Position numbers and translations under genes: made by a program. 64,000 nt of DNA, from positions 7,733,826 through 7,797,825 of the forward strand of contig OX328131.1 in assembly GCA_946811695.1 (NCBI GenBank), written 5' to 3'. This document shows, piece after piece, positions 1 through 10,843 of the stretch. How positions within the stretch are numbered: position 1 is the first letter of the stretch; every line of letters begins with the position of its first letter. Under the pieces are notes generated by a model. That model searched no databases and was not told where the DNA came from. It saw only the letters and a list, made by a program, of their open reading frames with translations. The stretch is from Gonocerus acuteangulatus. Taxonomy: Eukaryota; Arthropoda; Insecta; Hemiptera; Coreidae.

Positions 1-2473
1 GATAAGGAGCCCAGATCGAGAAAAATGTCATTCCCTTGGCTACCACCGAGGAAGAAACAAGTACCTGGCTGAAGAAGATGGAGATGAATCCATCGAAATA
101 TTCCAGGAAGAAGTGAGGAGCAGGACCACCGCTGGAGAGAAATGCCGTTCCATCTAAAAATACTATCCCAGCGACGAAAAATAACATCAAGCATATAAAT
201 CCTTACGGCGAGGAAAATAGAAGCAGGAGAGAAAAAAGACGCAATACCATCAGCGCTGCCAACGGACAGAATCCCAACTACACCAGGGAGCTTCAACACC
301 ATTCGTCCGCCGATACTGTGGCTAGAGGGGAGATAAGGAGCCCAGATCGAGAAAAATGTCATTCCCTTGGCTACCACCGAGGAAGAAACAAGTACCTGGC
401 TGAAGAAGATGGAGATGAATCCATCGAAATATTCCAGGAAGAAGTGAGGAGCAGGACCACCGCTGGAGAGAAATGCCGTTCCATCTAAAAATACTATCCC
501 AGCGACGAAAAATAACATCAAGCATATAAATCCTTACGGCGAGGAAAATAGAAGCAGGAGAGAAAAAAGACGCAATACCATCAGCGCTGCCAACGGACAG
601 AATCCCAACTACACCAGGGAGCTTCAACACCATTCGTCCGCCGATACTGTGGCTAGAGGGGAGATAAGGAGCCCAGATCGAGAAAAATGTCATTCCCTTG
701 GCTACCACCGAGGAAGAAACAAGTACCTGGCTGAAGAAGATGGAGATGAATCCATCGAAATATTCCAGGAAGAAGTGAGGAGCAGGACCACCGCTGGAGA
801 GAAATGCCGTTCCATCTAAAAATACTATCCCAGCGACGAAAAATAACATCAAGCATATAAATCCTTACGGCGAGGAAAATAGAAGCAGGAGAGAAAAAAG
901 ACGCAATACCATCAGCGCTGCCAACGGACAGAATCCCAACTACACCAGGGAGCTTCAACACCATTCGTCCGCCGATACTGTGGCTAGAGGGGAGATAAGG
1001 AGCCCAGATCGAGAAAAATGTCATTCCCTTGGCTACCACCGAGGAAGAAACAAGTACCTGGCTGAAGAAGATGGAGATGAATCCATCGAAATATTCCAGG
1101 AAGAAGTGAGGAGCAGGACCACCGCTGGAGAGAAATGCCGTTCCATCTAAAAATACTATCCCAGCGACGAAAAATAACATCAAGCATATAAATCCTTACG
1201 GCGAGGAAAATAGAAGCAGGAGAGAAAAAAGACGCAATACCATCAGCGCTGCCAACGGACAGAATCCCAACTACACCAGGGAGCTTCAACACCATTCGTC
1301 CGCCGATACTGTGGCTAGAGGGGAGATAAGGAGCCCAGATCGAGAAAAATGTCATTCCCTTGGCTACCACCGAGGAAGAAACAAGTACCTGGCTGAAGAA
1401 GATGGAGATGAATCCATCGAAATATTCCAGGAAGAAGTGAGGAGCAGGACCACCGCTGGAGAGAAATGCCGTTCCATCTAAAAATACTATCCCAGCGACG
1501 AAAAATAACATCAAGCATATAAATCCTTACGGCGAGGAAAATAGAAGCAGGAGAGAAAAAAGACGCAATACCATCAGCGCTGCCAACGGACAGAATCCCA
1601 ACTACACCAGGGAGCTTCAACACCATTCGTCCGCCGATACTGTGGCTAGAGGGGAGATAAGGAGCCCAGATCGAGAAAAATGTCATTCCCTTGGCTACCA
1701 CCGAGGAAGAAACAAGTACCTGGCTGAAGAAGATGGAGATGAATCCATCGAAATATTCCAGGAAGAAGTGAGGAGCAGGACCACCGCTGGAGAGAAATGC
1801 CGTTCCATCTAAAAATACTATCCCAGCGACGAAAAATAACATCAAGCATATAAATCCTTACGGCGAGGAAAATAGAAGCAGGAGAGAAAAAAGACGCAAT
1901 ACCATCAGCGCTGCCAACGGACAGAATCCCAACTACACCAGGGAGCTTCAACACCATTCGTCCGCCGATACTGTGGCTAGAGGGGAGATAAGGAGCCCAG
2001 ATCGAGAAAAATGTCATTCCCTTGGCTACCACCGAGGAAGAAACAAGTACCTGGCTGAAGAAGATGGAGATGAATCCATCGAAATATTCCAGGAAGAAGT
2101 GAGGAGCAGGACCACCGCTGGAGAGAAATGCCGTTCCATCTAAAAATACTATCCCAGCGACGAAAAATAACATCAAGCATATAAATCCTTACGGCGAGGA
2201 AAATAGAAGCAGGAGAGAAAAAAGACGCAATACCATCAGCGCTGCCAACGGACAGAATCCCAACTACACCAGGGAGCTTCAACACCATTCGTCCGCCGAT
2301 ACTGTGGCTAGAGGGGAGATAAGGAGCCCAGATCGAGAAAAATGTCATTCCCTTGGCTACCACCGAGGAAGAAACAAGTACCTGGCTGAAGAAGATGGAG
2401 ATGAATCCATCGAAATATTCCAGGAAGAAGTGAGGAGCAGGACCACCGCTGGAGAGAAATGCCGTTCCATCTA

Positions 2474-2475
<2 letters not shown>
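1..2475 (+). repeat. 331-bp tandem satellite carrying a hammerhead ribozyme (candidate retrozyme)
   Basis: About 7.5 copies of a 331-bp unit run head to tail with essentially no differences between copies; the window starts inside the array and the last copy runs into a (TA)n tract at 2476. Each unit contains a hammerhead-like self-cleaving RNA motif on the plus strand (see 64-107). Tandem units of this size with a type I hammerhead match what is known as metazoan retrozymes: small non-autonomous retroelements transcribed as multimers, self-cleaved to unit length and circularised. Related single copies lie at 6536-6660 and 42877-43000, also ending in (TA)n, so this is a dispersed family and not only a satellite. 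Long minus-strand frames cross unit boundaries but look fortuitous. Confidence 0.8.
64..107 (+). ncRNA. Hammerhead ribozyme motif, first of eight copies in the 331-bp array
   Basis: Reading 5' to 3': stem I CCTGG (64-68); core CTGAAGA (69-75); one extra A (76); stem II GATGG (77-81) paired with CCATC (90-94); GAA (95-97); palindromic ATAT (98-101) as a minimal stem III; T102 as the nucleotide before cleavage; stem I partner CCAGG (103-107). Stems I and II are perfect 5-bp helices. Identical copies begin at 395, 726, 1057, 1388, 1719, 2050 and 2381. Small type I hammerheads with almost no stem III are known from Penelope-like elements and are thought to work as dimers. Predicted cleavage is after T102, giving a 331-nt RNA. 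Self-cleavage is inferred. Confidence 0.72.
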
Positions 2476-2529
<54 letters not shown>

Positions 2530-2537
2530 TATATATA
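2476..2537. repeat. (TA)n microsatellite between two dispersed elements
   Basis: About 50 bp of alternating TA followed by a short imperfect continuation. It joins the end of the last 331-bp unit to the start of another dispersed repeat (2538). The same arrangement, a repeat end abutting (TA)n, recurs at many places in the window. Confidence 0.9.
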
Positions 2538-2668
2538 AATTTTAACGGGGGTCATTTTCGGTGTCTACTAGGTAGTATCGATAAAGATTTGAAGAAATTT
2601 TTCAAAAATTCCGTCATGAGTCCAACCTCAATAGCTACTTTCCTTCGGAGGAAAGTGCTAAAAGTGTG
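2538..2668 (+). repeat. Dispersed repeat family 'E2', copy 1 (unclassified)
   Basis: Begins at a (TA)n tract with TTTAACGGGGGTCATTTTCG and ends with a small hairpin around CTTTCCTTCGGAGGAAAG. Related copies are at 27309-27475 (minus), 32151-32225, 40940-41005 and 63450-63577 (minus); three of these also abut (TA)n. I see no coding capacity. It could be the end of a larger element; the class is unknown. Confidence 0.6.
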
Positions 2669-2676
2669 AGGACCAG

Positions 2677-2928
2677 TCGTCGTTACAAATACAAAGTATT
2701 GAATGTGAAAATTACCACTTTTCAGAGTGGAAAAGCGTTTATTCATAACTTTTTTTTGAACAGTCAAATATTCGGCAGATTTGACCTTTTGATAGTGGAA
2801 TACTTTCCCTTTAATAGACTGATCTAAGATTCAAGCTTTTGCCGTACATAAGTCCAGCAGAAATTAGTAAAGATTGAAAATGAAAGATGCATTTTTTCAC
2901 ATTCGATACTTTGCATTTGTATCGACGA
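2677..2928. mobile_element. MITE family 'F', copy 1 (~255 bp, terminal inverted repeats)
   Basis: The two ends are inverted copies of about 30 bp: GTCGTTACAAATACAAAGTA at the left and its near reverse complement at the right (TACTTTGCATTTGTATCGAC). Two further copies lie at 15124-15381 and 52965-53217 with the same internal sequence, so this is a mobile family. It has no open frame of interest. The superfamily cannot be told because target duplications are not clear. Confidence 0.65.
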
Positions 2929-5043
2929 AGTGTTCTACATAATTGCATGATCTACAATTGTTGTCAGAAATATTTTTATCATAAAACGAAACGTTTCGCT
3001 GAAAAATCCGAAAAAAAAACATTTTTTGCGAGCTTTGACCTCGAATAAAATGGTTTGCACTCAAGGGATTTTTCCAATTCCATTATAATGATAAACCTAA
3101 CGTTCATGCAATGTTTTTGGCAATTGGGTTTGGCCACAATAGACATGTCAAGGACACCCTTGGTGGAATTCCATTAAGGACACGCCAGGCGTGCCTTGGG
3201 CACTGTAAGTCTTTACTCAATGCCTTCGTACAACTCACTCCACAGAGGCAGGATGTAAAACGATGAATAGTGTAACTCCGAGTAGATTAAAAAAAAAAAA
3301 AAATCCAAGGACAAACTTCAGAAGACTTTCGTCAACCCCCCCCCCCCCCACATATCTGGAACAAGAAACTGAGAGATATGCAGAGATAGGAGACAGTCAT
3401 GTGAAGAAAAGACTTGTAATCAGAGTTCTCACCCCCCCCCCCCCCCCCGGTTCTAAGATAAAATATTCAAAACGGAAGCCTTCAACCCCATTTCCTAAAC
3501 ATTAAAATTTCAAAATCCCTGAGAGAATTTCCCCACCACATAAAAAGGGAATTTACAACGAAAGTAGGAAATGATTAAAGTGCTTTCTGTTTTATTACAT
3601 ATCTGCATAAAACTCACGTGCCAAAAAATAACACAAGTCTGCGACAAAAACACTGCATTCGACTTTTTTTTACTTTTTCTCAACTATTTTTCGATGCTCA
3701 AACCCCTATTATAGTTTTTTTGAATATCTATATCTTGTGTTGTCAATCAGCATTGCACCTCAAATTCGGTAGTTGCTCCCAGGTTGTCTATCTTATGAAT
3801 TGCATAGATTTTTTAACTTTAATAACACTGGTCCGCAAAATTTAACTTTTTGCAGGTGGTTTTAATTTTAATATATCATTATCCCTAATTAGAGTGTGAT
3901 TAATCAGAATATGAACTTGGTTTTTCTCCATCACATGCCAATTTTTCACATTACAGGAAATAATAAAATATACATTTTTATAGTAGCTTCTAATGAATTT
4001 ATGTTATATTATTAAATATAAGTTAATAAATCCATAAATGCCAACACAACACTGTTCAAAATAAACTAATGTTTCACATCATCACCTAAATTTGAACATT
4101 TGTCCAGGTTTGTTTTTACAAAACGCCTTGAAATGAACGTTTTGTAGAGTTCTTACTATGGAAAGAATTTAGTAGATCTTCTTTCGGCAACCAGCAATAA
4201 TTAGCTGTCATATTTATATTCCACTTTCCCTAGTTGCGTCTTTCCATTTCCTTTATGTTCTGGTAAAATCTTTCAACATGGTCCTCTCTGATACAGCCGA
4301 GATTTTCTGGAGAAATGTCGAAATAAGAGTGCAGGAAATGTACTTTCACACTCATATTGCAGCCCAGCTTTCTAAAATATTTTTCTAAATATCCAGAAAG
4401 TTAAAAAAAAAAAAAATACTCCCACTTTATGTTAAGTGATTAGATTAGATTCGTCTTTTGAGGACGATCAACTCTTCCTTGAGTCTTTACGCCCCGAAAG
4501 TTTCCTTAGCTGCTTATGTTAAGTGATATTACTAATTATAATTAGTCATATCACTTCCAGGAATGAAAGGAAATGAAGGACAGCGTTAGGAGAGAATGGG
4601 GTGGGATAGGATTGAGGAAGGAGAGGTGTAACAAAGATTCTACAGACAAACAAAATTATTTTTTTACGCATTTTGTGCGGAATAGAAAACGAAGGCATTT
4701 TTCCTCAGTTTGTACATAATAAAATTGATGATAATTTTTCTACAGTTTTGTATTTTTTTGTTCCCAACCTTCATATTTTGCAAGGAAATTGTACGTGATG
4801 TCCAAAAATGGCTGTAATTTGTAGATTCACCCAAAAAAAAGAAAAAAAAATGCGGCTGATAGATTCCATTCAGCTGATCAAAAACTTATTTTTTTGCATA
4901 TCTGTGTAATTGAATCGCTATTTAAAGATAATGTTGATGGTTTGTTTTCTACTCCGCAGCAATGTTCACCGTGAAAGGGTTAAGAGAGAAAATAGACTGA
5001 AATATAGAGTCGAAGAGAGATCACTAAGGCCCTTTGCACAAAA
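2929..5043. other. Intergenic stretch without recognisable genes
   Basis: AT-rich unique-looking DNA with homopolymer runs (C tracts near 3340 and 3430). The only structure I see is a short patch at 4438-4516 flanked by direct repeats of TATGTTAAGTGAT. It resembles a few codons of the Jockey-like RT further right (around 5635-5660) and may be a tiny insertion. The open frames here are short and match nothing I know. Confidence 0.5.
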
Positions 5044-5073
5044 GGCCACCACGGTGGCGCCACCGTGGTGGCC
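5044..5073. repeat. Perfect 30-bp GC-rich palindrome
   Basis: The arms GGCCACCACGGTGGC and GCCACCGTGGTGGCC are exact reverse complements with no spacer. A further partial GCCACCA copy follows at about 5081. It stands out against AT-rich surroundings. It may be a fused pair of transposon ends or a cruciform-forming site; nothing around it decides. Confidence 0.8.
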
Positions 5074-5411
5074 GCAAATGAGCCACCATTACGGCCACCA
5101 GCTAGCAGTTTGATCATGGACGTTGATAAAGCAACTCTGTTGGCATACATCTTTCTGCGTTTACGGACACGCCGCAAAAATCGACGTAGGTATTGGATAA
5201 ATCCTTTTTTGCGTAATAGAAGTGCAAAAAGAGTTTTTTTTTAATCCTTAGGAATAATCCAGACAAGTTCTATAATGTTATTAAGTCTTAATATGAAATA
5301 TTATTCTGTTTTATCTAAAAGTTGACTATTATTAATTTAATTACTAACCATATTCATTTTTGTCGCTGTCTTTGCATCTTTATCTATGATAATCAATAAA
5401 GATGCTGACCA

Positions 5412-6257
5412 TCCAGTCTGGTAGCCAGCAAAATCGCATCCCCTAGCTTAGGCTACGGATCCCCGGCACAGCTCGTCAAGATTCATGACTGCTACTTGTC
5501 AGGAAGATCGTTCTTGTTCAGGATTGGCGGTGATACATCCAGCAGTCGACCGTCGACGTGTGGAGTACCCCAGGGGTCGGTGTTAGGTCCACTGCCCTTC
5601 ACTATCTACACTGCCTACATCGTGAGGATGAAGTTCCCGGAAGTTTCCCTAGCTGCTTATGCTGACGATATTGGCGTCTATTCCTCCAGCTTCAACGCCC
5701 GCGTCGCACTTGGACGAGCCCAGGCAGCCTGCGAGACTATCGTCGACGCACTCAGCGACGCAGGAATAGACGTCAACCCGACTAAGACAGATGCCGTTGT
5801 GTGTTCCTTCCAGGGAAACAAGGCATGCAGACCTCGAGGATCTCTACCCTCGCACTTCGAGGTCCAAGGTTAGCGGATCAAGCTGTCCACGAAGATTACT
5901 ACCTGGGAGTGCACATACACAGGCATCTTTCTGTGACACCACACGTCAACAGCCGCCTGAAGGAAGACGTTCCGCCTGAATCACCTCTTGCGATCGGCCC
6001 AGCTATCGCTACGCCTGAGGGTCTTCCTCCGCGCAGAACAGCACACAAGTCTCCAGAGGAAGAAGCCATCCCTCCTTCACGACGAGCTGCAGCTGCCAGC
6101 AGTACAAGATTTCATACGAAGGCGTCATATTAAATTCTATGACAGCCTCCAGTACTGCGTCAACTCCCTATTCAGGGACATGACACCCCCTCTACTACCG
6201 CAGAGATGGCAGGGCAGCCCCAGGCGGATCCTGGACCTAGTAGAAGAGGCAGCTTAA
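5412..6257 (+). pseudogene. Jockey-like non-LTR retrotransposon, reverse transcriptase and C-terminus (5'-truncated, frameshifted)
   Basis: Encodes the middle and end of a non-LTR ORF2. An open stretch from about 5412 contains GVPQGSVLGPLPFTIYTA and then the catalytic AYADDIGVYSSS box, so the active-site YADD is kept. Past about 5800 the reading shifts frame twice: pieces in other frames carry the thumb region (YYLGVHIHRHLSVTPH) and the C-terminal IKFYDSLQYCVNSLFRDM, ending at the stop near 6257. Endonuclease, ORF1 and the first part of RT are missing, which fits 5' truncation. The mix of RT motifs and C-terminus is typical of the arthropod Jockey clade. Clade assignment is by eye; the element is dead as it stands. 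Confidence 0.8.
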
Positions 6258-6535
6258 TGTAAATATTGTAATTATTGTAAATAGTCTAAGTTAGCTTTAA
6301 GTTAGATGTAAGTTCCACCCTTGTATAGTCCATCCCTATGCAACATTGTTTCCCCCTAGATTTAGTATAATAGACTAAGTAGGCTAAGATCCCCTTTGTA
6401 CATTTTACAGTCCTTTCTAGTACGTTAGCGTAGAATAAGGCGTAGACTTAAGCCCGACTCCAGGCTCCAACCCGTTGGGCCTGGAGGTTCTCTAGATAAG
6501 TTCTGTAAATAAAATGGGGGGTGGGGAAAAAAAAG
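6258..6535 (+). other. 3' UTR and A-rich tail of the Jockey-like element
   Basis: Non-coding sequence after the ORF2 stop, ending AATAAAATGGGG, more G and a short A run, as expected of a reverse-transcribed polyadenylated 3' end. The following sequence belongs to a different family. Confidence 0.6.
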
Positions 6536-6655
6536 ACGGACTCATTCCCTTACCAACCAGCAAGGATGAGTGACTGCCAGATGAAGCCGGAGAGGACTCC
6601 GGCGAAATATTGCGATGACAGGAGGAACAAGACCGCTGGAGACAGTTGCCGAATG

Positions 6656-6660
<5 letters not shown>
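6536..6660 (+). repeat. Diverged single copy of the 331-family retrozyme end
   Basis: Aligns by eye with the second half of the 331-bp unit: both share a CATTCCCTT start, a hammerhead-like region, GACCGCTGGAGA or ACCGCTGGAGA, and a final (TA)n. The hammerhead part is 6572-6617: core CAGATGA (6578-6584, U4 changed to A), extra A, stem II GCCGGAG (6586-6592) with CTCCGGC (6597-6603), GAA, ATAT, T. Stem II has a different sequence from the satellite yet is fully paired. The changed core base suggests weak or no activity. Confidence 0.6.

Positions 6661-6703
<43 letters not shown>
6661..6703. repeat. (TA)n microsatellite
   Basis: Uninterrupted TA dinucleotides directly after the diverged retrozyme copy, in the same relation as at 2476 and 42999. 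Confidence 0.95.
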
Positions 6704-6708
<5 letters not shown>

Positions 6709-7290
6709 GTATAAAATATATAAAACTAACAATATTTTTGTACTAGGGGTGGTATAAAAGTTGAAAAACAAACTTCCCGTTTGATATACTATTATTCCAA
6801 ACACTATGAAGTACCCTAACATACGTATATTATTTTCATGTGCCTATCATCCTTTATGATGACGTTTATGACGTCATCATAAAGGATGATATGGTTATAT
6901 CTTGCAGTGTTATGTCCTCAAACCCCAGCTCTTCTCAATCTTCTGGAAACTCAAACTTTTTTTTACTTTGAAAATATCCCTAAATCATTCGAAGTAGTAT
7001 AAAAGTGCAAACTTTTAATATTTACGATAAACTTTCGAGGAATGTGCTATGTTTACGCAGAGTTAATGAAATATTCCATCGATTTTTTAATGGTAAGTTT
7101 TTCTTTATTAACGTTTAGTTGTCTTAAAATATTAAACACGTAAATTTTTAAGTGTTATTCGTCGATTGATGGGGCGAAAATCACTCTTAAACTTCACCAC
7201 CAAACAGAGTTTTCTTTGGAGTTTTTTATGGATACCTATCTGTAAAATATTTAGAATTTATGTAATGAAATCAACGGCAAATGTTTACTA
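6704..7290. other. Stretch without recognisable genes
   Basis: AT-rich sequence. A short inverted repeat (CATCCTTTATGATGACG against its complement) sits at about 6848-6890. No coding or RNA gene is seen. Confidence 0.5.
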
Positions 7291-7392
7291 GAAGTAGTAC
7301 CATTTAGAACTAGAATTGGACACACACTAACAACCCACAAGTTCTTTTTGACTAAAAAAGAAAAACCTACACAGACCAGGCAACAAATGCTT
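7291..7392 (+). pseudogene. I-type retrotransposon ORF2 C-terminal piece, upstream part
   Basis: Open codons read EVVPFRTRIGHTLTTHKFF followed by LTKKEKP. This matches the pre-zinc-knuckle region of the I-type element at 33854-37940 (TRLRIGHSLLTHNY). The reading is cut at about 7392 by a foldback element and resumes at 8522. Only this fragment of the ORF is present. Confidence 0.65.
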
Positions 7393-8512
7393 GAAAACAG
7401 CTATAGATGGAAATTTTTGGAACACAATTTTTGACTTCGTAACTTTGTTTCGGCTGGATAGGAGGTGAACATATCAAAAGTCCTCGTCCGTAGCCTTTCT
7501 GCCGGGGGGGGGGGGGGTTTAGAAGGTCCCATTTTTCGGGTTTTCTCTTATATGTCGGAAACCCTGCGTCCTAGCGACATGACTATTCTATAACAAATAA
7601 AAGCTTATGAAATTTCCTACAAGTTCTTCTCTATAAAGTTTTTCGAGATATCTTTAGTTTTCGAAATATCCGCTCGTGAATGCCTGTCATTTTGGGAAAA
7701 AACACACTTTTTTTCTATTTTCGACCGGATATCTCTTCAACGATGAAACCAAAAAATAAATGTCTATAGGCTATAGGGTTGTAGAGCATTCCATTCGCTT
7801 CAAGAATATATATAACTTTACTATTTATGTATTTTCCTGTGAAAAGAGTTTTAATGTTCATCGTGATATCTTGCAACAACCAATGAACCGTTCAATTTCT
7901 CACCATCTCTAGTCATTGTATTGTCCAAAATATACTCCGTTATGTAAATATAGGTAGTACTGGACGTATAAATAGTACGAAATATATAATTTTGGGCCTC
8001 TGACCAGTTATTTACACATAATTATATAACATCTTGACCATTATATATAACATAAGACCATGTGAGTGCGTATATAAAGTTTGAAAGAAAATACATAAAA
8101 TAGTATTGTAATATATATTATTGGAGCGAATGGAATGTTCTACAACCCCATAACCGACATTTATTTTTGGGTGCATCGTTGAAGAGATATCCGGTCGAGA
8201 ATAGAAAAAAGTGTGTTTTTCCCAAAATTACAGGCTTTCAAGAGCGGATATTTTCAAAACTAAAGATATCTCGAAAAAGTTCAATGAATAGAACTTGTAG
8301 GAAATTTAATAAGCTTTCATTTGTTATAAGGTGGTCATGTCGCTAGGACGAAGGGTTTCCGAGATATAAGTGAAAACCCGAAAAATGGGACCTTCTAAAC
8401 CCCCCGTCCCCCCGGCTTAAAGGCTAGGGGCGAGGACTTTTGATATGTTCACCAGCCGAAACAAAGTTACGAAGTCAAAAATTGTGTTCCAAAAATGTCC
8501 ATCTATAACTGT
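7393..8512. mobile_element. Foldback element with ~410-bp inverted arms, inserted in an I-type retrotransposon
   Basis: The left arm (about 7393-7804) and right arm (about 8121-8512) are reverse complements over most of their length; each carries AACACAATTTTTGACTTCGT or its complement near the outer end and a G-run or C-run block. The loop (7805-8120) is AT-rich and non-coding. The flanks are the two halves of one coding sequence, which shows it is an insertion. No transposase is present. The superfamily is not clear and I could not fix a target duplication. Confidence 0.75.
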
Positions 8513-8521
8513 TCGTTGACT

Positions 8522-8662
8522 GGACTGAGATGTAAAATATGTAACAGCGATCTAACCGTAAAACACATACTAACAGAATGCCGACAAGGTCAATATCTAG
8601 ACTTACCGTATGACATGACCGAATTACTTACTCACAGCAGTCCACACATACCAACAATCTAG
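8522..8662 (+). pseudogene. I-type retrotransposon ORF2 C-terminus with zinc knuckle (continues 7291-7392)
   Basis: Reads LRCKICNSDLTVKHILTEC, a C-X2-C-X8-H-X4-C knuckle, followed by a short tail to a TAG at 8660. The same knuckle (CRVCNITLTIKHILTEC) ends the I-type element at 34247-37940, so the two are relatives. The tail after the knuckle is the seed of the 62-bp minisatellite that follows; the original continuation, ILTHLKTINT and stop, is found after the last repeat near 9770-9800. Confidence 0.75.
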
Positions 8663-9773
8663 ACTTACCGTATGACATGACCGAATTACTTACTCACAGC
8701 AGTCCACACATACCAGCAATCTACACTTACCGTATGACATGACCGAATTACTTACTCGCAGCAGTCCACACATACCAGCAATCTAGACTTACCGTATGAC
8801 ATGACCGAATTACTTACTCCCAGCAGTCCACACATACCAGCAATCTAGACTTACCGTATGACATGACCGAATTACTTACTCACAGCAGTCCACACATACC
8901 AACAATCTAGACTTACCGTATGACATGACCGAATTACTTACTTACAGCAGTCCACACATACCAACAATCTAGACTTACCGTATGACATGACCGAATTACT
9001 TACTTACAGCAGTCCACACATACCAGCAATCTAGACTTACCGTATGACATGACCGAATTACTTACTCACAGCAGTCCACACATACCAACAATCTAGACTT
9101 ACCGTATGACATGACCGAATTACTTACTTACAGCAGTCCACACATACCAACAATCTAGACTTACCGTATGACATGACCGAATTACTTACTCACAGCAGTC
9201 CACACATACCAACAATCTAGACTTACCGTATGACATGACCGAATTACTTACTTACAGCAGTCCACACATACCAACAATCTAGACTTACCGTATGACATGA
9301 CCGAATTACTTACTTACAGCAGTCCACACATACCAGCAATCTAGACTTACCGTATGACATGACCGAATTACTTACTCACAGCAGTCCACACATACCAACA
9401 ATCTAGACTTACCGTATGACATGACCGAATTACTTACTTACAGCAGTCCACACATACCAACAATCTAGACTTACCGTATGACATGACCGAATTACTTACT
9501 TACAGCAGTCCACACATACCAACAATCTAGACTTACCGTATGACATGACCGAATTACTTACTTACAGCAGTCCACACATACCAGCAATCTAGACTTACCG
9601 TATGACATGACCGAATTACTTACTCACAGCAGTCCACACATACCAGCAATCTAGACTTACCGTATGACATGACCGAATTACTTACTCACAGCAGTCCACA
9701 CATACCAACAATCTAGACTTACCGTATGACATGACCGAATTACTTACTCACAGCAGTCCACACATACCAACAA
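8597..9773 (+). repeat. 62-bp minisatellite, ~19 copies, derived from a retrotransposon C-terminus
   Basis: The unit starts CTAGACTTACCGTATGACAT and repeats every 62 bp with only a few single-base variants (TCACAG or TTACAG; CAACAAT or CAGCAAT). The unit is the coding sequence just after the zinc knuckle of the I-type ORF2. Because 62 is not a multiple of three, expansion destroyed the frame. Confidence 0.9.
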
Positions 9774-10235
9774 TCCTTACACATCTCAAAACTATTAACA
9801 CATAGCAAAATGTAACACTTTTAATTTTGATTTTCTTAATTAATTTTTTTTTAAATTTATTTAATGTTTTAGCACCAAAACTGAAATGATTCGCTCATAA
9901 TTACAAATCTCTTCTTACTAACAAACAGTTATTATCCCTAATAACATTTTGTATAAAGTAAAAACATTTATTTATGTATGACAATAAAAGTATTTTACAA
10001 ATTAATATAACATTTATAAGTATCTACACTATTATATATATTGAAACATTACTATATAAATACATTATATAAGTATATTCACTTGCAAAAAAACACAAAC
10101 AAATATATACACAATGTGTAACACATATACATACACTCACGTACATATATATCTTCCACGATGAAGTGAAAATTAAATTTTATTGTAATTTTATGATAAA
10201 ATAAATTTAAAATGACAAATAATTATAATGAAAAT
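9774..10235 (+). other. AT-rich 3' part of the I-type element, no gene
   Basis: Holds the last codons after the minisatellite and then strongly AT-rich non-coding sequence, probably the 3' UTR of the I-type element. No RNA gene or clear repeat boundary is seen. Confidence 0.5.
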
Positions 10236-10790
10236 TATATTGTAAAAAAAGGCACACACGCAGAACGCCCAGATAATGTATTGTAAAAAAAGGCACACAC
10301 GCAGAACGCCCAGATAATGTATTGTAAAAAAAGGCACACACGCAGAACGCCCAGATAATGTATTGTAAAAAAAGGCACACACGCAGAACGCCCAGATAAT
10401 GTATTGTAAAAAAAGGCACACACGCAGAACGCCCAGATAATGTATTGTAAAAAAAGGCACACACGCAGAACGCCCAGATAATGTATTGTAAAAAAAGGCA
10501 CACACGCAGAACGCCCAGATAATGTATTGTAAAAAAAGGCACACACGCAGAACGCCCAGATAATGTATTGTAAAAAAAGGCACACACGCAGAACGCCCAG
10601 ATAATGTATTGTAAAAAAAGGCACACACGCAGAACGCCCAGATAATGTTTTGTAAAAAAAGGCACACACGCAGAACGCCCAGATAATGTATTGTAAAAAA
10701 AGGCACACACGCAGAACGCCCAGATAATGTATTGTAAAAAAAGGCACACACGCAGAACGCCCAGATAATGTATTGTAAAAAAAGGCATGA
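10236..10790. repeat. 41-bp minisatellite, ~13 copies
   Basis: The unit is close to TATTGTAAAAAAAGGCACACACGCAGAACGCCCAGATAATG, repeated almost perfectly. As 41 is not divisible by three and the unit lacks minus-strand stops, three overlapping minus-strand frames of 170-193 codons appear; all are artefacts of the repeat. A run of about 32 A follows at 10806. Confidence 0.92.
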
Positions 10791-10806
10791 TAATGTATTC
10801 TAAAAG

Positions 10807-10839
<33 letters not shown>

Positions 10840-10843
10840 GGTT

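Noticed and set aside
1..2475. A plus-strand 111-codon frame per 331-bp unit (ending GEKCRSI)
   Set aside because: It has no ATG, and the diverged copies at 6.6 and 42.9 kb contain stops or shifts, while RNA pairing is preserved. The non-coding ribozyme explains the conservation better.
322..2555. Repeated minus-strand open frames of 176-192 codons across the 331-bp array
   Set aside because: They are the same frame repeated by the tandem structure, run across unit borders and into (TA)n, show no known domain, and lie opposite the strand that carries the paired hammerhead.
10191..10788. Three overlapping minus-strand frames of 170-193 codons
   Set aside because: A 41-bp repeat without stops opens all three frames with the same peptide; this is an arithmetic artefact.
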